This document shows, piece by piece, positions 53,245-64,000 of a stretch of 64,000 nt of DNA. The position numbers were made by a program, and so were the translations under genes. Under the pieces are notes generated by a model. That model saw only the letters and a list, made by a program, of their open reading frames with translations, was not told where the DNA came from and did no database searches. This DNA comes from Chamaea fasciata (Eukaryota; Chordata; Aves; Passeriformes; Sylviidae). Where the stretch lies: contig JARCOQ010000003.1 of assembly GCA_029207755.1 (NCBI GenBank), positions 88,307,994 to 88,371,993 on the forward strand. The letters are read 5' to 3'. The stretch's first letter is position 1; each line of letters starts with the position of its first letter.

Positions 53245-53379
53245 ATTGGCTCAGCTGGTCAGAGCATGATCCTAATTATGCCAAGGTTGTGAGTTTGATC
53301 CTTGTATGGGCTGCTCACTTAAGAGCTGGATTCAATGATTCTCATGGGTGCCCTCCAACTTAGAATATTCTGTGGAAAT
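53245..53379 (+). mobile_element. tRNA-Ile-derived SINE with CR1-like tail
   Basis: The head aligns with a tRNA-Ile body: TTGGCTCAGCTGGTCAGAGC at 53246-53265 holds the A box (53247-53258), followed by CTAATTATGCCAAGGTTGTG and a B box GTTTGATCC at 53293-53301, then CTTGTATGGGCTGCTCACTT. The tail TTCAATGATTCTCATGGGTG, CCTCCAACTTAGAATATTC is the CR1-type 3' end, which lets a CR1 machinery mobilise the SINE. A 6-bp direct repeat ACGGAG flanks it (53239-53244 and 53380-53385), fitting a target-site duplication. The family resembles TguSINE1, known in zebra finch and other songbirds. The B box and several tRNA positions are mutated, and it cannot fold into a working tRNA. Internal RNA polymerase III promoter boxes are the family's usual transcription signal. 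Confidence 0.88.
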
Positions 53380-53385
53380 ACGGAG

Positions 53386-54065
53386 CTGTGCTGAGCCTTG
53401 GAAAAGCTCTCCCACTTTTTACAGTGTAGATAGACTCAATTATTCTACTATTTCATTCTATTGCATTAGTACAGCGGAGGACAGAACTCAGACTCCAAGT
53501 CACTAAATAACATGAATACTGCTTTTTGTTTAAAAAAATAGGGCAATAGAGCTTGAGTAAATATGAGAGATTCATAATTACATTTCACACCAATGATAAC
53601 AGCTACAAAAAGCTATGAATTTGCTTACAGTTATAAACAGGAGTTACAAACACCAGTTTGGGCAAGTCCTCCTGGAAAAAAGAAGAGCCAAGACTTAGTT
53701 CATGATGGCATTTAACCACATGTGTAGCAATGAATTTTAACCTCATGAGTAAATGCTTTGTAGTTTCAGAATCTGACAAAAATAAAGTCAACAAAAAAAT
53801 AGTTGAAATAGTCTTCTTTGACATTTTTCTATTTTTTTATTTGGAAATATGTTCAGCAGCCCTGCATTCTGGAATAGAGTATTTTTTACAAAGTCTGTCA
53901 AACTAAGCAAACAGAAAAAAGAAGGGTTTATCTCCTGCTATAGAAATGACTTCACTGCATGATTTATTTGAAGGTAACCACTGAGTCACCTTCACAAAGA
54001 ACTTGACTGTTCACAAATATATTTTCTGTCTTTATTATTCTCAACATCAGAGGGCTTTTCTAGTG
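53386..54065. other. Unique AT-rich non-coding DNA
   Basis: No gene or repeat family was recognised. Confidence 0.5.
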
Positions 54066-54450
54066 TCACCATTTCATTAGCATGTTGGTAGATGTGTCTC
54101 TCCTGCCCTGAGCTAACCACTTCCAGCAAGAGCCAGGAGAACAGCTTGATAGCCCTGCTGCCTGCTTGGTGGGTCCAGCCTTAGAGATGCCTTGAGAACA
54201 AAGGACAGAAAGGTGCCAGAAGGCAGAGCAGCTGCTGACACCAGCAAGGCATCCCAAACCTTTTATATTGGGGTGAGAAGCAAACCCCACAGGGGAGATC
54301 TGTGTGCTGTTCCTGAGCCCACACCAGAGCTGGGATGATAATGGCTCTCTGCCCTGTAATTCCATTGCCACACACTTCACTAATATGCAAATGTCGTGAA
54401 GTGTGGCCAAATATGCTCAGAGAAAATATCAACAAGGAGAAAAAAAACAA
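54066..54450 (-). mobile_element. Possible LTR-like promoter region, minus strand
   Basis: Read on the minus strand, a fused CCAATATAAAAGG box (complement at 54259-54271) follows an octamer ATTTGCAT (complement at 54385-54392). The octamer sits in the loop of a hairpin (54367-54407). The composition is GC-richer than the flanks. No LTR ends, target-site duplication or family could be fixed, so this is a candidate only. Two open frames of 114 and 89 codons on the minus strand cross it without any domain. Confidence 0.35.
54367..54407. promoter_or_regulatory. Hairpin with octamer motif in its loop
   Basis: GCCACACACTTCAC (54367-54380) pairs with GTGAAGTGTGGC (54396-54407), with an extra AC/CA pair of bases on the left arm. 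The 15-base loop holds ATGCAAAT (54385-54392), the POU-factor octamer. Binding is inferred only from the motif. Confidence 0.4.
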
Positions 54451-54556
54451 TTCTGAATGAACTGTCAGTCCCAGAGAAATTATGCTCCTATATCTATTAC
54501 CTGGAAATATTTAGATGCCTGAAATGCCATTACTGGGTTTGAAATAATTAATTAAT

Positions 54557-55095
54557 TGATTCCGATCAAGAATATGAAGGTAAGTTGCTGTCACCATGTA
54601 TCATGGTTTTGTCCAGGTGATTTTTCCCCCTCCTTTAAAGTTCTTAGGAGTTCCATGAGGTTTTCCTTGGATTTCCTCTCTTTCTTATGAGCTCTATTGT
54701 TCTGTATGGTCTGGGCTCAAAGGTCTTGAATAGTACCTTACAGTTCTAATTCCTGCAGCTGAAAAAAATCTTAAAATAAACCACTGAGTGTTGTTCAAAG
54801 AGTCAAACTCAGAACCCTAATTTCAAACAGTTGCTCTCCTGAATTTTTGTCAAAATAAATATTGATTTATATGTTGTATTTCTCTGGGGAATGGTTTTTC
54901 TCAAGACCTCTAATGCCCGTAACCATATGGTTTGAACTTTCATTCCTTTCTTGACCTAATTGTCTGAGTGCCAGCCATCCTCCCTTAGTGAGAGACTAGA
55001 TAAAGACCCTGTATTTCCTTGTTCCTTCTCTTGCCCTCTGGAACCCTTCAAGAATAAATGCCTTGGAATAATCCTGGGGTAAGAGCCTCTTTTGG
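54557..55095 (+). mobile_element. LTR-like repeat, longer copy, plus strand
   Basis: A repeat starts at TG (54557). Its first 204 bp or so (54558-54761) recur at 56362-56565 with roughly 80 percent identity by eye. Beyond 54761 this copy runs on to about 55095 and contains AATAAA at about 55052 and AGATAAAGACC near 54998, which suit an LTR R region. The homology between the two copies starts exactly at TG while the flanks differ (TTAAT and GGCAG), which marks a true element end. Whether it is a solo LTR or another type of repeat is not certain; no primer-binding site or coding sequence lies after it. Confidence 0.5.
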
Positions 55096-55096
55096 A

Positions 55097-55143
55097 ATAT
55101 AATATAATATATATTATATTATATAAATATATTATATATATTT
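55097..55143. repeat. (AT)-rich simple repeat
   Basis: A 47-bp run of only A and T (TATAATATAT-type) directly after the longer LTR-like copy. Confidence 0.9.
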
Positions 55144-56360
55144 CATTTATAGAGTTTTAAATGCCTAAAAACACCTTTTCTCTTTCATATCATAGTATTT
55201 TCTGTTAGCTTAGTTTAAGTTTCAGTACTATTTAAACACCTTTACAGGCAATAAGAAGAAATGGATAATTTTTTCTTTAATTGGACACACCTGTGTCTCT
55301 TTCAGCCTTACTACATTACTCTTTGCCTTCAGTCTATGACAAGAAGCTGAACCTTTACTTGATCACTCGAAAATACACTAGTTCCAGTGATCCTTTGCAA
55401 ATACACAAAATTAAAAATATATACAATATATATACAAGCCTTTCCCGGTCTAAAATCCTATTTAAAAATTAAATCAGTAGAGTAAAAGAAAGAAGAGAGT
55501 GAAAAACAGGAAGAGGCTTTAGTCTAAAATTGAAGATGAAAACTGTTAAATAATTGACTACTCAGGAAAAGAACTGTTGAAGACATTTTTGTTGATTGTT
55601 TATGAAATAATGCACTGCAGAAGCTCCAAACATAATATCAACAAGATTCTGACAAGTGATTTTGAGGAATATAGAAGAAGCAGTTCTTGTCCCTAGAAGT
55701 GCAAGTGAAGGGGAAAGATGAGAGGGGAAAGATTGTTCCCAGCTTTATTTAAAAGCCAAAGAACAAAGGCAGAGTCAGTACTTGTAGCTTGCCTGGTTAT
55801 AGGCCAATCTGTTTTTTAGCAGAACACTGACACTGATAGGATGGTTGGTCCTCTTTTGATTTTCTCCTGGTTACCACAGTCGCAAATATAACGTGTCATG
55901 GCCTGGAGAACTCACTGTGTAAAAGAAACCAAACATCCAGGTAATGAAACCCACCCAAAGACTGCAGCAGCAGTAGGTCATAGCCTGTGTGTGGGTTCTG
56001 TGGATTGCTGCCTCCAATCACCGCAGATTTTACCTGGTTATTTTCTGGATATAAAGCACCAAGTTGAAATGAGTTTCCAGAGATGATTTGAGTGGAATAA
56101 GAGAGGTGTCAATGTGCAGCACATTCCATTATACATGTAGGATGACTCTTAGAAAGAAGTGTATGGAATGAATCCCAAGATTTGTAGCCTGACCAGAGTA
56201 ACAGAATATCTATTGCCAGCAAAATCCTGGTAGTGATAAAACACTGATTTGCAGAGCAAAAAAGCAGAGGTTGACTTATTAGAAATTAAACAATAGATCT
56301 TCTGTCTAAGAAATTCACAGCATTTATGTTCGTTTTGCTCAGACATATTGCCTCTGGCAG
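55144..56360. other. Unique AT-rich DNA between the two LTR-like copies
   Basis: About 1.2 kb without retroviral reading frames, primer-binding site or recognisable repeat. If the two copies were one provirus this would be its interior, but nothing in it supports that. Confidence 0.5.
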
Positions 56361-56565
56361 TGATTCTGATTAAGAATATGAAGGTAAGTTGTTATCACCA
56401 TATATCAGGGGTTTTTTCCTGGTGAGTTTTTCTTCCCCTGTCAAGCTCTTAGGAGTTCCACTAAGTTTTCCTGGAATTTCTCCTCTTTCTTGTGAGTACT
56501 GTAGTTCTGTACATCTGGACTCTAAGGTCTTGAATAGTACCTTGCAGTTCTAATCCTTGCAGCTG
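56361..56565 (+). repeat. Second, truncated copy of the LTR-like repeat
   Basis: Starts at TG (56361) and matches the first 204 bp of the copy at 54557. Shared blocks include AAGAATATGAAGGTAAGTTG (56372-56391), TCTTAGGAGTTCCA, and GGTCTTGAATAGTACCTT with TGCAGCTG near the end. It stops at 56565, after which the copies are unrelated. Confidence 0.75.
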
Positions 56566-59500
56566 CAAAGACAGGGATTTACTTACCAACTGAAAATGGA
56601 GGAGGAAAACAGCCAGGTTTCCTAGGCACTGAGCTTATGGTCTGATATTTAGACCATCTTTCACTTTCCTTACAGAACAAAAGGTAGCAAATACGTAAAA
56701 GTGTAGAGAACATCTTCCAGCACAGTTGTCATCTTTTCTTTTCATTTCATAGTTTAGTAGCAGTTTGAGAGGCTCTTTGTGGTTTGTGCGATGTGTGAAT
56801 ATTAAGCTGCTGTTCCAGATGAAATTTCACTTCCGGGATGCACTGTGCCAGAGTATCTCAGTTTGCCACTGTATTTAAGCTTTGAAATGCTTTTTTTTAA
56901 AAAAAAAAATGCATGCTGGATTGAATGTCTACTGTTGCTACTGAGCACAGAGAAAGAAAAATATGAAGTAGTCTTAATAGAATGTCCTTTGAGCATTATA
57001 AATTTTGTTGACCCTGAAAAGCCTGTAAGAAAAAATTTATGTCATTGGTACATTCAAACTTGTATATTTTGTGTGTAGCTCAAACCTCTGAATCTTTTAT
57101 ACAATACTCTGTGTTTGTTTTCTGTAGTGTCTGTATGATGCTAGCTAATTGGTATTACCAGCAGGATACAAACAGTTATTTATGGTTTCTGTCTGTTGAT
57201 TTTAATAAAAACAGGAGTTGTTCATGCTGAGGTTTTGCTGTTTGGTTGTCAAAACATAACACAATATTATCAAAAGAGTTAAAATTGATTATGAATCTTG
57301 TAAAACCAACCATTTACAGCAGTCAAATTTTAGCTTCCAGATAAAGTCCAAGAGTGAAATATTGAAGTAATAAATTTTCTTATAAATCTCTAAAACCCCA
57401 TAACTTTTGATTTTTAAATAACTGTCACCATCCTAGGGAATTACTGAGACCAAAGAAAAAGAAAATAGTAAAATTTATCACGGCTTGCATTTTTTCCTCC
57501 CCATTTTCCAACAAGTAGATTAAAATTTTTAGGGAAAAAAAAATTATGGATGCCTTCTCTTACATAGTATGAATTCAGAAACATCCCAATTTGGAAAAAA
57601 ATACCTAGGAATTTTCATTGCATTTCTGGCAAAAACTATCCAGAGGACACTGCATTCTGCTGTAAATATAATTGTACAGGAAAATGTCCACAAAATATAG
57701 AGAATTTACAGGGGAAAAAATAATAAGGCAATATTTAATGAGAAGATATTTGAAAAATATGTGATAAATTAAAGCAGCAGTTATGCTTTTCTTCCTCTCC
57801 GGATTAATAATTGTCAAGGTCAGCTACAAAGAATATTTCTGGAAAAAAACTAAGTTGTTCTCTGAAATTCATAGGTGAAAAGTAGTATTTTGTAGAATAA
57901 ATTATTAGATCAGGGAATTTGGGAAATATAAGGCACAACCCAGATTGTCAGTGTAAAGTTATCCATAAATTAATAATTTTCAGCTCTTTCTTTATTGTGT
58001 ACAACTTTTGATGTTTCTCTCCTTATTCTACTGGTTCAGTGGTTTTTTCTACAATTCTTATGTAAGTGTGCTGCCTTGTTGTTGTTTTTTTGTAGATGGC
58101 TGCTCTTTATACACTGATGACCAAAAGGCTGAATCTCTTTAGGGCAGCAGCTGTCTTTCTTACTGAAACTTTTCTGATCTTTTTGTCTCTAATATTATAA
58201 TAGCAGTGACTGGCAGACAACATCCTGTAGCCTGCAAAGAGTGCAATTGCACATAGAGCTATTTATAGCTAAAACAGAATTTTGTTTATTTGTTTGTTTA
58301 TATTTATTAATGTCTTTTTTTTTTTTTTTTTTTGATTGCCTTCAGATTGGCCAGGCCAAACCTTCTACCCTTTGTCGTTCCCTTATCATGAGAAAAAAAA
58401 TCTGTTGCACATGATATATCTTTCATGTTTTCCATTTGCTATTTTCCACAGCTATTTTCATGTTTGTCCAATTTTCATCATTGCCTTGATCTAGAGGGAG
58501 AATACGCCTGCTTTTGCAGTCCAGATACTGCAAATTGATGTCACCAGCCTGTTACATCTCTGCTAGATTCTGAATCATTACCTCGTTCTTCCACAGTGAA
58601 TCAAAAGGTGTTGTGAAGTAATCCATCATTCAAGTGACTAGCAGGAGCATGTTGAAGTTCCAACTAGACTGGGATGGGACACACAATTTTATGCTCAACT
58701 CCTCTTTATATTTCTCATATATTTACTAGAATTGAGAAAAGAGCAAATTAGAATATTGAGAGAATGTTGCTGAGAACAGGCTTCCACTTCTTTGCTGTAA
58801 CCGCTTTATGCAACTAAGATAAGCCCAGACAGATACATGTGAAGGATAAAACCCTGTCAGTGGGAGTTTTGTCACTGACTCCAGCTGAAACTGGAATATG
58901 TCTGAAGTCCTGTCTCAAAATGTCAGTGCTGGAAATGAACTTGGAATGTGCTGTTTATCTTAGAGGGACTCAAACATCAACCTCTTGCCAGAGATCCATC
59001 AAAAATATGCAGTATCACAGACACCTCTCTTGTGTGCCAAATAATTGGTGTAAAATATAAGATAGATATCTGATATATCTATTAACCTATTTATCTAAAA
59101 AAATCCCTGGAACCCCATGTATTTTGGACTTCTGTCACTGAGTAGCAGTAAAAATTTGTTCTGTCAAATCTCATTTATTTTTAAAAAATCTTTCAAAATC
59201 CAAATTTTTATATGCATTTTTAGTAGCAAAAATAACATTTACTCTTTTTTTTTTTCCTTATTGAAATAATAGAACTTCTTTCCTTTTCTGTTGACAACTA
59301 ATGCCAAGAGTTTCATGTGATGAGGTTTCTTGCATTACATCAGAAGCTTGGGAGAAGATGGTCAGTCTTTGACTCATAAACAAATTCAAAGCAGCCGGTT
59401 CACTGTGTGAAATTATTCTTGCAAGGAACAGATTAATCTTGATTTTGTGACCCAGCTGAGAGTATAATATGACTATCAATACACCTACTTGAATTGCATT

Positions 59501-62500
59501 ATATTCATATTGATTTGTAAAAGTCAAAACCATGGTAACATATCAGTGTTCATACTTTTTATCAAACAATTATTTTTAAGAATATTTTTGAAAAACCAGA
59601 AGGCCTTCAGTTAAATGCATGAGCATATAATGTTCTGTAAATGTAAATTTAATGTAAAAATTAAATGATCAGTTCCTAGGTACGTCTTATACATTTTCCA
59701 GATAGTAAAATTATGAAAATATCCCTTCAGGTTCTGAGTTTTATTGATTACAAGAAAATTTCACTTGCATTTCTTTAGCATAAATTTAATATGTTTGAAA
59801 GATTGCTCTTTCAAGCATAAAAATACCAGCGAGGTGATGTATTCAGCATAAGACCATTTATGCAAGGATTTCAAGCTTTTCCAAGGAACATAAGTAAAGC
59901 AGCTGAAATTGATTCATTTTGTGCAGTTACCCTATAAAGATGAGGAGTCAGGATTAAATAAAGCAAAAGTCCAAATGAATAAACTAATTAGAAAATAAGT
60001 GCTGGCCAAAATAACTCTACACAAGATAGGTTTTCTACCATTCAGTATTTTACCTTGGTGGATATTATGAGCTATTTTAGTGTCTTCCATTGGTAAGCAT
60101 GAAATAATATTAGCAGGTATTATAGAAAATAAAAGTTATAATGTTATATTTAACAATACACATTGAAAGTTTAACTGACAGCATAGTCAACAAGTTTCTG
60201 ATTTGAAATTATTTTTCCCATCAGTACATTCACTGCATCATGAATACTAGTCTTTCATATACAGAATGGTATCTAAACACTATAAATGTAGATGGATCCC
60301 AGCCAAGCAAATATTTAATAATTATGCATTCATGTATATCTTCTACAACGTTGGAATCTTTAAATTAGAAAAAAATTGTTTTATCTTCTTTACAATCTGC
60401 CACTCATAGTATAGTCAATAAAAGCTGAATTCCCTGTAGGACATAGACACCACTTACGCATCTGGGGTTAAATACAACATAAAATTTAAATGTCCTTAAT
60501 GTCTGAATTTTTCATTAAATTTATCCAGATATTTAAAACTCCGTTCCATGCATGCCAAGGACATTTTACTCTGTATCTGCCTTCTAAGGCCAACTGAGAT
60601 TCATAAACTCTGGGTCTTGGTGCCTCCAAAGAATTTGGTGAAATTTCGTTCAACTATGCCAAAGGTTCGGTACTATAATTCAGCCACTGCAATGGTTATC
60701 CATACTAAGAGAATGATTAATTTAGTTCTAGAAATGTTTGAACATGCGTCTACAATTCATATTTTCCATATTTTTTCCATAGATTATATATATAGTGTGT
60801 TCCAATAACCACATTATTTGTTAATGGTTAAGTTTATGAAATGCACTTCTGACAGAACTCCATGGAATCAGTAATGCCAACCATAGGGCTCAAAGGCAAT
60901 CAGCAGCCTGTATTCCTTGTCTAATCACTTAAACTCCCAGTCTGGAGCTCTTCTGAGGAGAAAGTGTAAAATCAAAATTTTAAGATCAGTTTTGAGGATG
61001 ATTTTGTTGCCAGACATTTGCTTGACGGTTTCTCGCATTTCTTGGGAAAATCAATAAATTTCCCAGCTCAAAATTCAAATTCTATCTGTGAGTGTGGATG
61101 CTTGTCTGCTAGACATTTCAGTGTGAAAAATTACATTGCCTATAGCATTTTTTTGACTGTCACTGACCTCATGCATGGAATAGGGAAAACAGGAACAAGG
61201 AATTGGGAGTGTTGGTGTCTTATGTAAACCACAGAAAAACCAGATGTTTCCAAATAGAGTCAACAGAGTAAATTTCCTTAACAGTGGCTAGTGTGAGAAC
61301 AGGAATGAGAACACCGTTTATAGTGTAATGGACATATTACTTGGGAAATCACTTGTCTGTGTTTCCAATACCAAGTCTGTATTTTACTGAAAAACTTCTC
61401 AGGAAAAATATGTGACCTAGGGTTTTATCTCCCAGGCATGACTTCTGTGAACAGACTTTAGCCATTCTTCCTTTCACTTTCTCTCCATCTTGAATTCCAA
61501 ATCTCAGCAGCAGTGAACAATTTCCCATGCAAGAAAATAGCATATAGATTCTTTCAAGGTATATAGCTAAGAAATAGCAGTAGCAGTAGAGTTTGAATGT
61601 TTTCATAGGGGTGATTTTCCTCTGGATGTGTTTGCCCCTGAATTAGTAAATTTTGAAAAATTGAGATGTTGCCATGGTGTTCAGAGTCTGATCCTGTGAC
61701 TTGTGTTAAGTAGTGTCTGAGAAAACATACCAAGCAGAGCAGAGCTCTTTTCTAAATCATAAATGGCTTTAGGTGCTGAGTTGGGCAGAAGCAGAACTCA
61801 CAGTTGTCATTCAATTCAAACTTTATATTCAAAACATGGAATGGGTATTAAATCAAAGCAGCAAGCATTTTGTATTTATGGGAAAAGAAAGCCCTTTCAT
61901 TTAAATGCCATTTAACTTCCTTTTCTTGGATTTTATTCAGAAAGATTAACCTTGAGTATTATTAGGTTTGACTGGGATCTTTAAACTGTAAAGTAGTGAA
62001 GGTAAGTCATATCACATACATCTGAAGACCTTAAAATAAATTATCTGTTAGCAGCTATACTAACCAGAAATCACATTTTCTATCTATTGATTTTTCAATT
62101 TAATTACCAAAAAAAAGTATCCTAAGAAAAATAGGCTAGGGAAAAATCAAATAGAAAACCCTAAAGTTATTAAGGAATTGATTCAAATAAGAGACAGGAA
62201 GAAAAAGACCACAAATGTGGACTAATGGAGAATTTCCAAATTAACATACACACCTTGCCATGAAAAAGACAAATTATAGGAGAAATAGGACTTCCACTCA
62301 TTCCATTTGAGCTTTTGAGACCTAAGCAACACTTAATGGGAGTCCACTTTAGAATGTTCTTTGAGGCTTCCAATAAATCATCCTTATAATCTGCAATTTG
62401 GGATATTATTGAAAAACACAGAATCTTTTCAATGGCAAAGGTGGATGTTATGAAGAGATAGCTAAAGCTTTTTTGCAGTTATTGACTTATTTTCCACAAA

Positions 62501-64000
62501 ACTAGAAATGTGTTACAAATACCCACTTTAATCACCGCCCTTTAAAATATATTGCCATGATTTTCAGTTGTGAATTTGAGGTGCAATGGATGTATTTAAA
62601 CATTTGTACTTGTTTTAGTTCTACAAGATGTCACAGGAGCTCACTCTTGCACTACACAACTGAAATAGTCAATTATTAGAAAATACCTATTAAGTTGCAA
62701 GTACTGCTGAATTTTCATGTTCATGTCAATCACTTTATTTTACAGAATGATACAATTTCTTGGAATCTAATAAACATGTACTTGAATTTTACAAAGAAAT
62801 TTTTTTTGCATTTCCAGAGCTACTCATTTCCAGTATTTCTCCTGTGAATTCAACAAACTTGCTTACCACAGAAAGTGACCTTTAATAAATAGCTTCTAAA
62901 CTTTTACAAACACTGTAACTGAATTTCAAAATCAGGAGATCCAATTTTTCCACATAATAAAGATTTTGATGGTTGTATCTGAATCCTTTGAAGCTTATCA
63001 AGAAGCTAAAATTTCTCTTTCCTTTAAAACCATTTTCTTTCTATGTCACTTCACCATCTATTCTTCCTACAACAAATCTGTCTTACTAATGGCTAATAGT
63101 ACTTCATGAATTTGTCATTAGATGTCAATTCAACAGCAACCAAATTTTAGCTCTATCACTACACATTCGACATGATACTTCAACTCCTTTTATTCCCTCA
63201 CTTTCCAACAGAGAAAACCCTAATTCCTACCCATAATCTTCTGTTAACTTGATGTTTTCAGGTTTGTTGGTGCATACTTAAGGGCCTGTAGGATTTCCTG
63301 CATAAGGAAGATTACGATGTAAGTTTATATTCCTTTGCTTAGGCTCACAGAGATGCCTTGACCTCTCAAAACAAATGGGAAGTAAATGGCAAAGGACAGC
63401 ACTAGCCATCTCAAATTAAGTAATTTGTTCTCCCCACTCCCCACTTCATTATAGTCTCCTGCACAGTGAAACACTATGTCATCATAAGCTAAAATTGTAA
63501 ATCTGCAAATAATAAATAGATAAAAGGCTATTGCCTTTGAAAATCTTGAGTGGAAATATGTAAGACACGAATACAAACATGTAAATCTCACAAAAAAAAA
63601 AAGAAAAAAGTGGTCATACTGATCTCTTTGATTTTAAAATTCATTAATCAATCTTTACTTTGCAAGTGGCCTACAGAGACATTCATTATGGACTTCTCCC
63701 TTTTCTGCTGAGACAATGCTGGTCAGTATTTTTCCCTATAGGACCTTTTCTTTCACACAGGTAATCAGTGAATCAAGAGTTTGATATTTAAGGATGTTAC
63801 CACGTGAGGTAAAGGATTTTAATTCTGACTTTTAAAAAGAATTTAGGTAGATTTTGTTCAGAAATTAGGACCTTTGCTAAACTATACTAGTAACATATTA
63901 ATTATGTCCTTAGTGATAAGACCTCCCATGTTTTTTGTGTTACAGCACTCAAGCTCTGTATATCTGTTGATAAGAGATCTTATTAAGAATCAAAATATAT
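56566..64000. other. Unique AT-rich non-coding DNA
   Basis: No gene, LTR or CR1 fragment was recognised in these 7.4 kb. A 19-base T run lies at 58315-58333. Open frames are all under 95 codons and have no domain. Confidence 0.5.
58315..58333. repeat. Poly(T) tract, 19 T
   Basis: An uninterrupted T run. Upstream is TTTGTTTATTTGTTTGTTTA, so it may be the A-rich tail of a minus-strand retroposon whose body can no longer be recognised. Confidence 0.93.

Noticed and set aside
53245..53320. A tRNA gene for isoleucine
   Set aside because: The head has lost pairing in the arms, the B box is mutated, and it runs straight into a CR1-like tail. It is a SINE, not a working tRNA gene.
58201..58235. Similarity of TGGCAGACAACATCCTGTAG to a stretch near 8725
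   Set aside because: Only about 20 bp match and the flanks do not, so it is too short to call a repeat.

Overview
The window looks like ordinary non-coding nuclear DNA from a bird, most likely a passerine. Three things seen in the sequence point that way. There are several 5'-truncated CR1 LINE fragments with the typical avian 3' tail. There are long terminal repeats of avian ERVL-type and other endogenous-retrovirus families. There is a short SINE with a tRNA-Ile-like head joined to a CR1-like tail (53245-53379), a combination known from songbirds. The lineage call rests on recalled repeat families, not on a database search.

No convincing protein-coding gene, tRNA, rRNA, CRISPR array or bacterial-type operon was found. 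The sequence is AT-rich with stop codons in every frame. Nearly all open frames are under 130 codons, and the longer ones are explained by low-complexity DNA, CR1 remnants or LTRs. The window could be intergenic or lie inside a very large intron; the sequence alone does not decide this.

Layout. 1-5 kb: two plus-strand CR1 copies, the second (3810-4541) the better preserved. 5-20 kb: unique AT-rich DNA with simple repeats and one small CR1 scrap (13.7 kb). 20.3-20.6 kb: probable minus-strand LTR. 21.84-22.34 kb: a very large purine-only pentamer microsatellite, followed by a CR1 scrap. 24.17-24.68 kb: solo ERVL-type LTR, minus strand. 26.35-27.18 kb: solo LTR of a second family, minus strand, with a U3 deletion. 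32.68-33.17 kb: probable LTR, minus strand. 34.5 kb: CR1 scrap. 38.29-39.37 kb: a longer plus-strand copy of the family seen at 26.35 kb, so the two form an inverted pair about 11 kb apart. 41 kb: CR1 scrap. 42.6 kb: GT microsatellite. 47.1-47.9 kb: minus-strand CR1 with an ORF2 C-terminal remnant. 53.2 kb: tRNA-derived SINE with target-site duplication. 54.07-54.45 kb: possible LTR with a hairpin and octamer. 54.56-55.09 and 56.36-56.57 kb: two diverged copies of one LTR-like repeat. From 56.6 kb to the end only unique AT-rich DNA was seen.

There is no set of genes here that works together, and I found no evidence of a new biological system. The features most worth a second look are the purine tract, the inverted LTR pair, the duplicated 204-bp repeat with a conserved splice-donor-like motif, and the octamer-in-loop hairpin at 54.37 kb.
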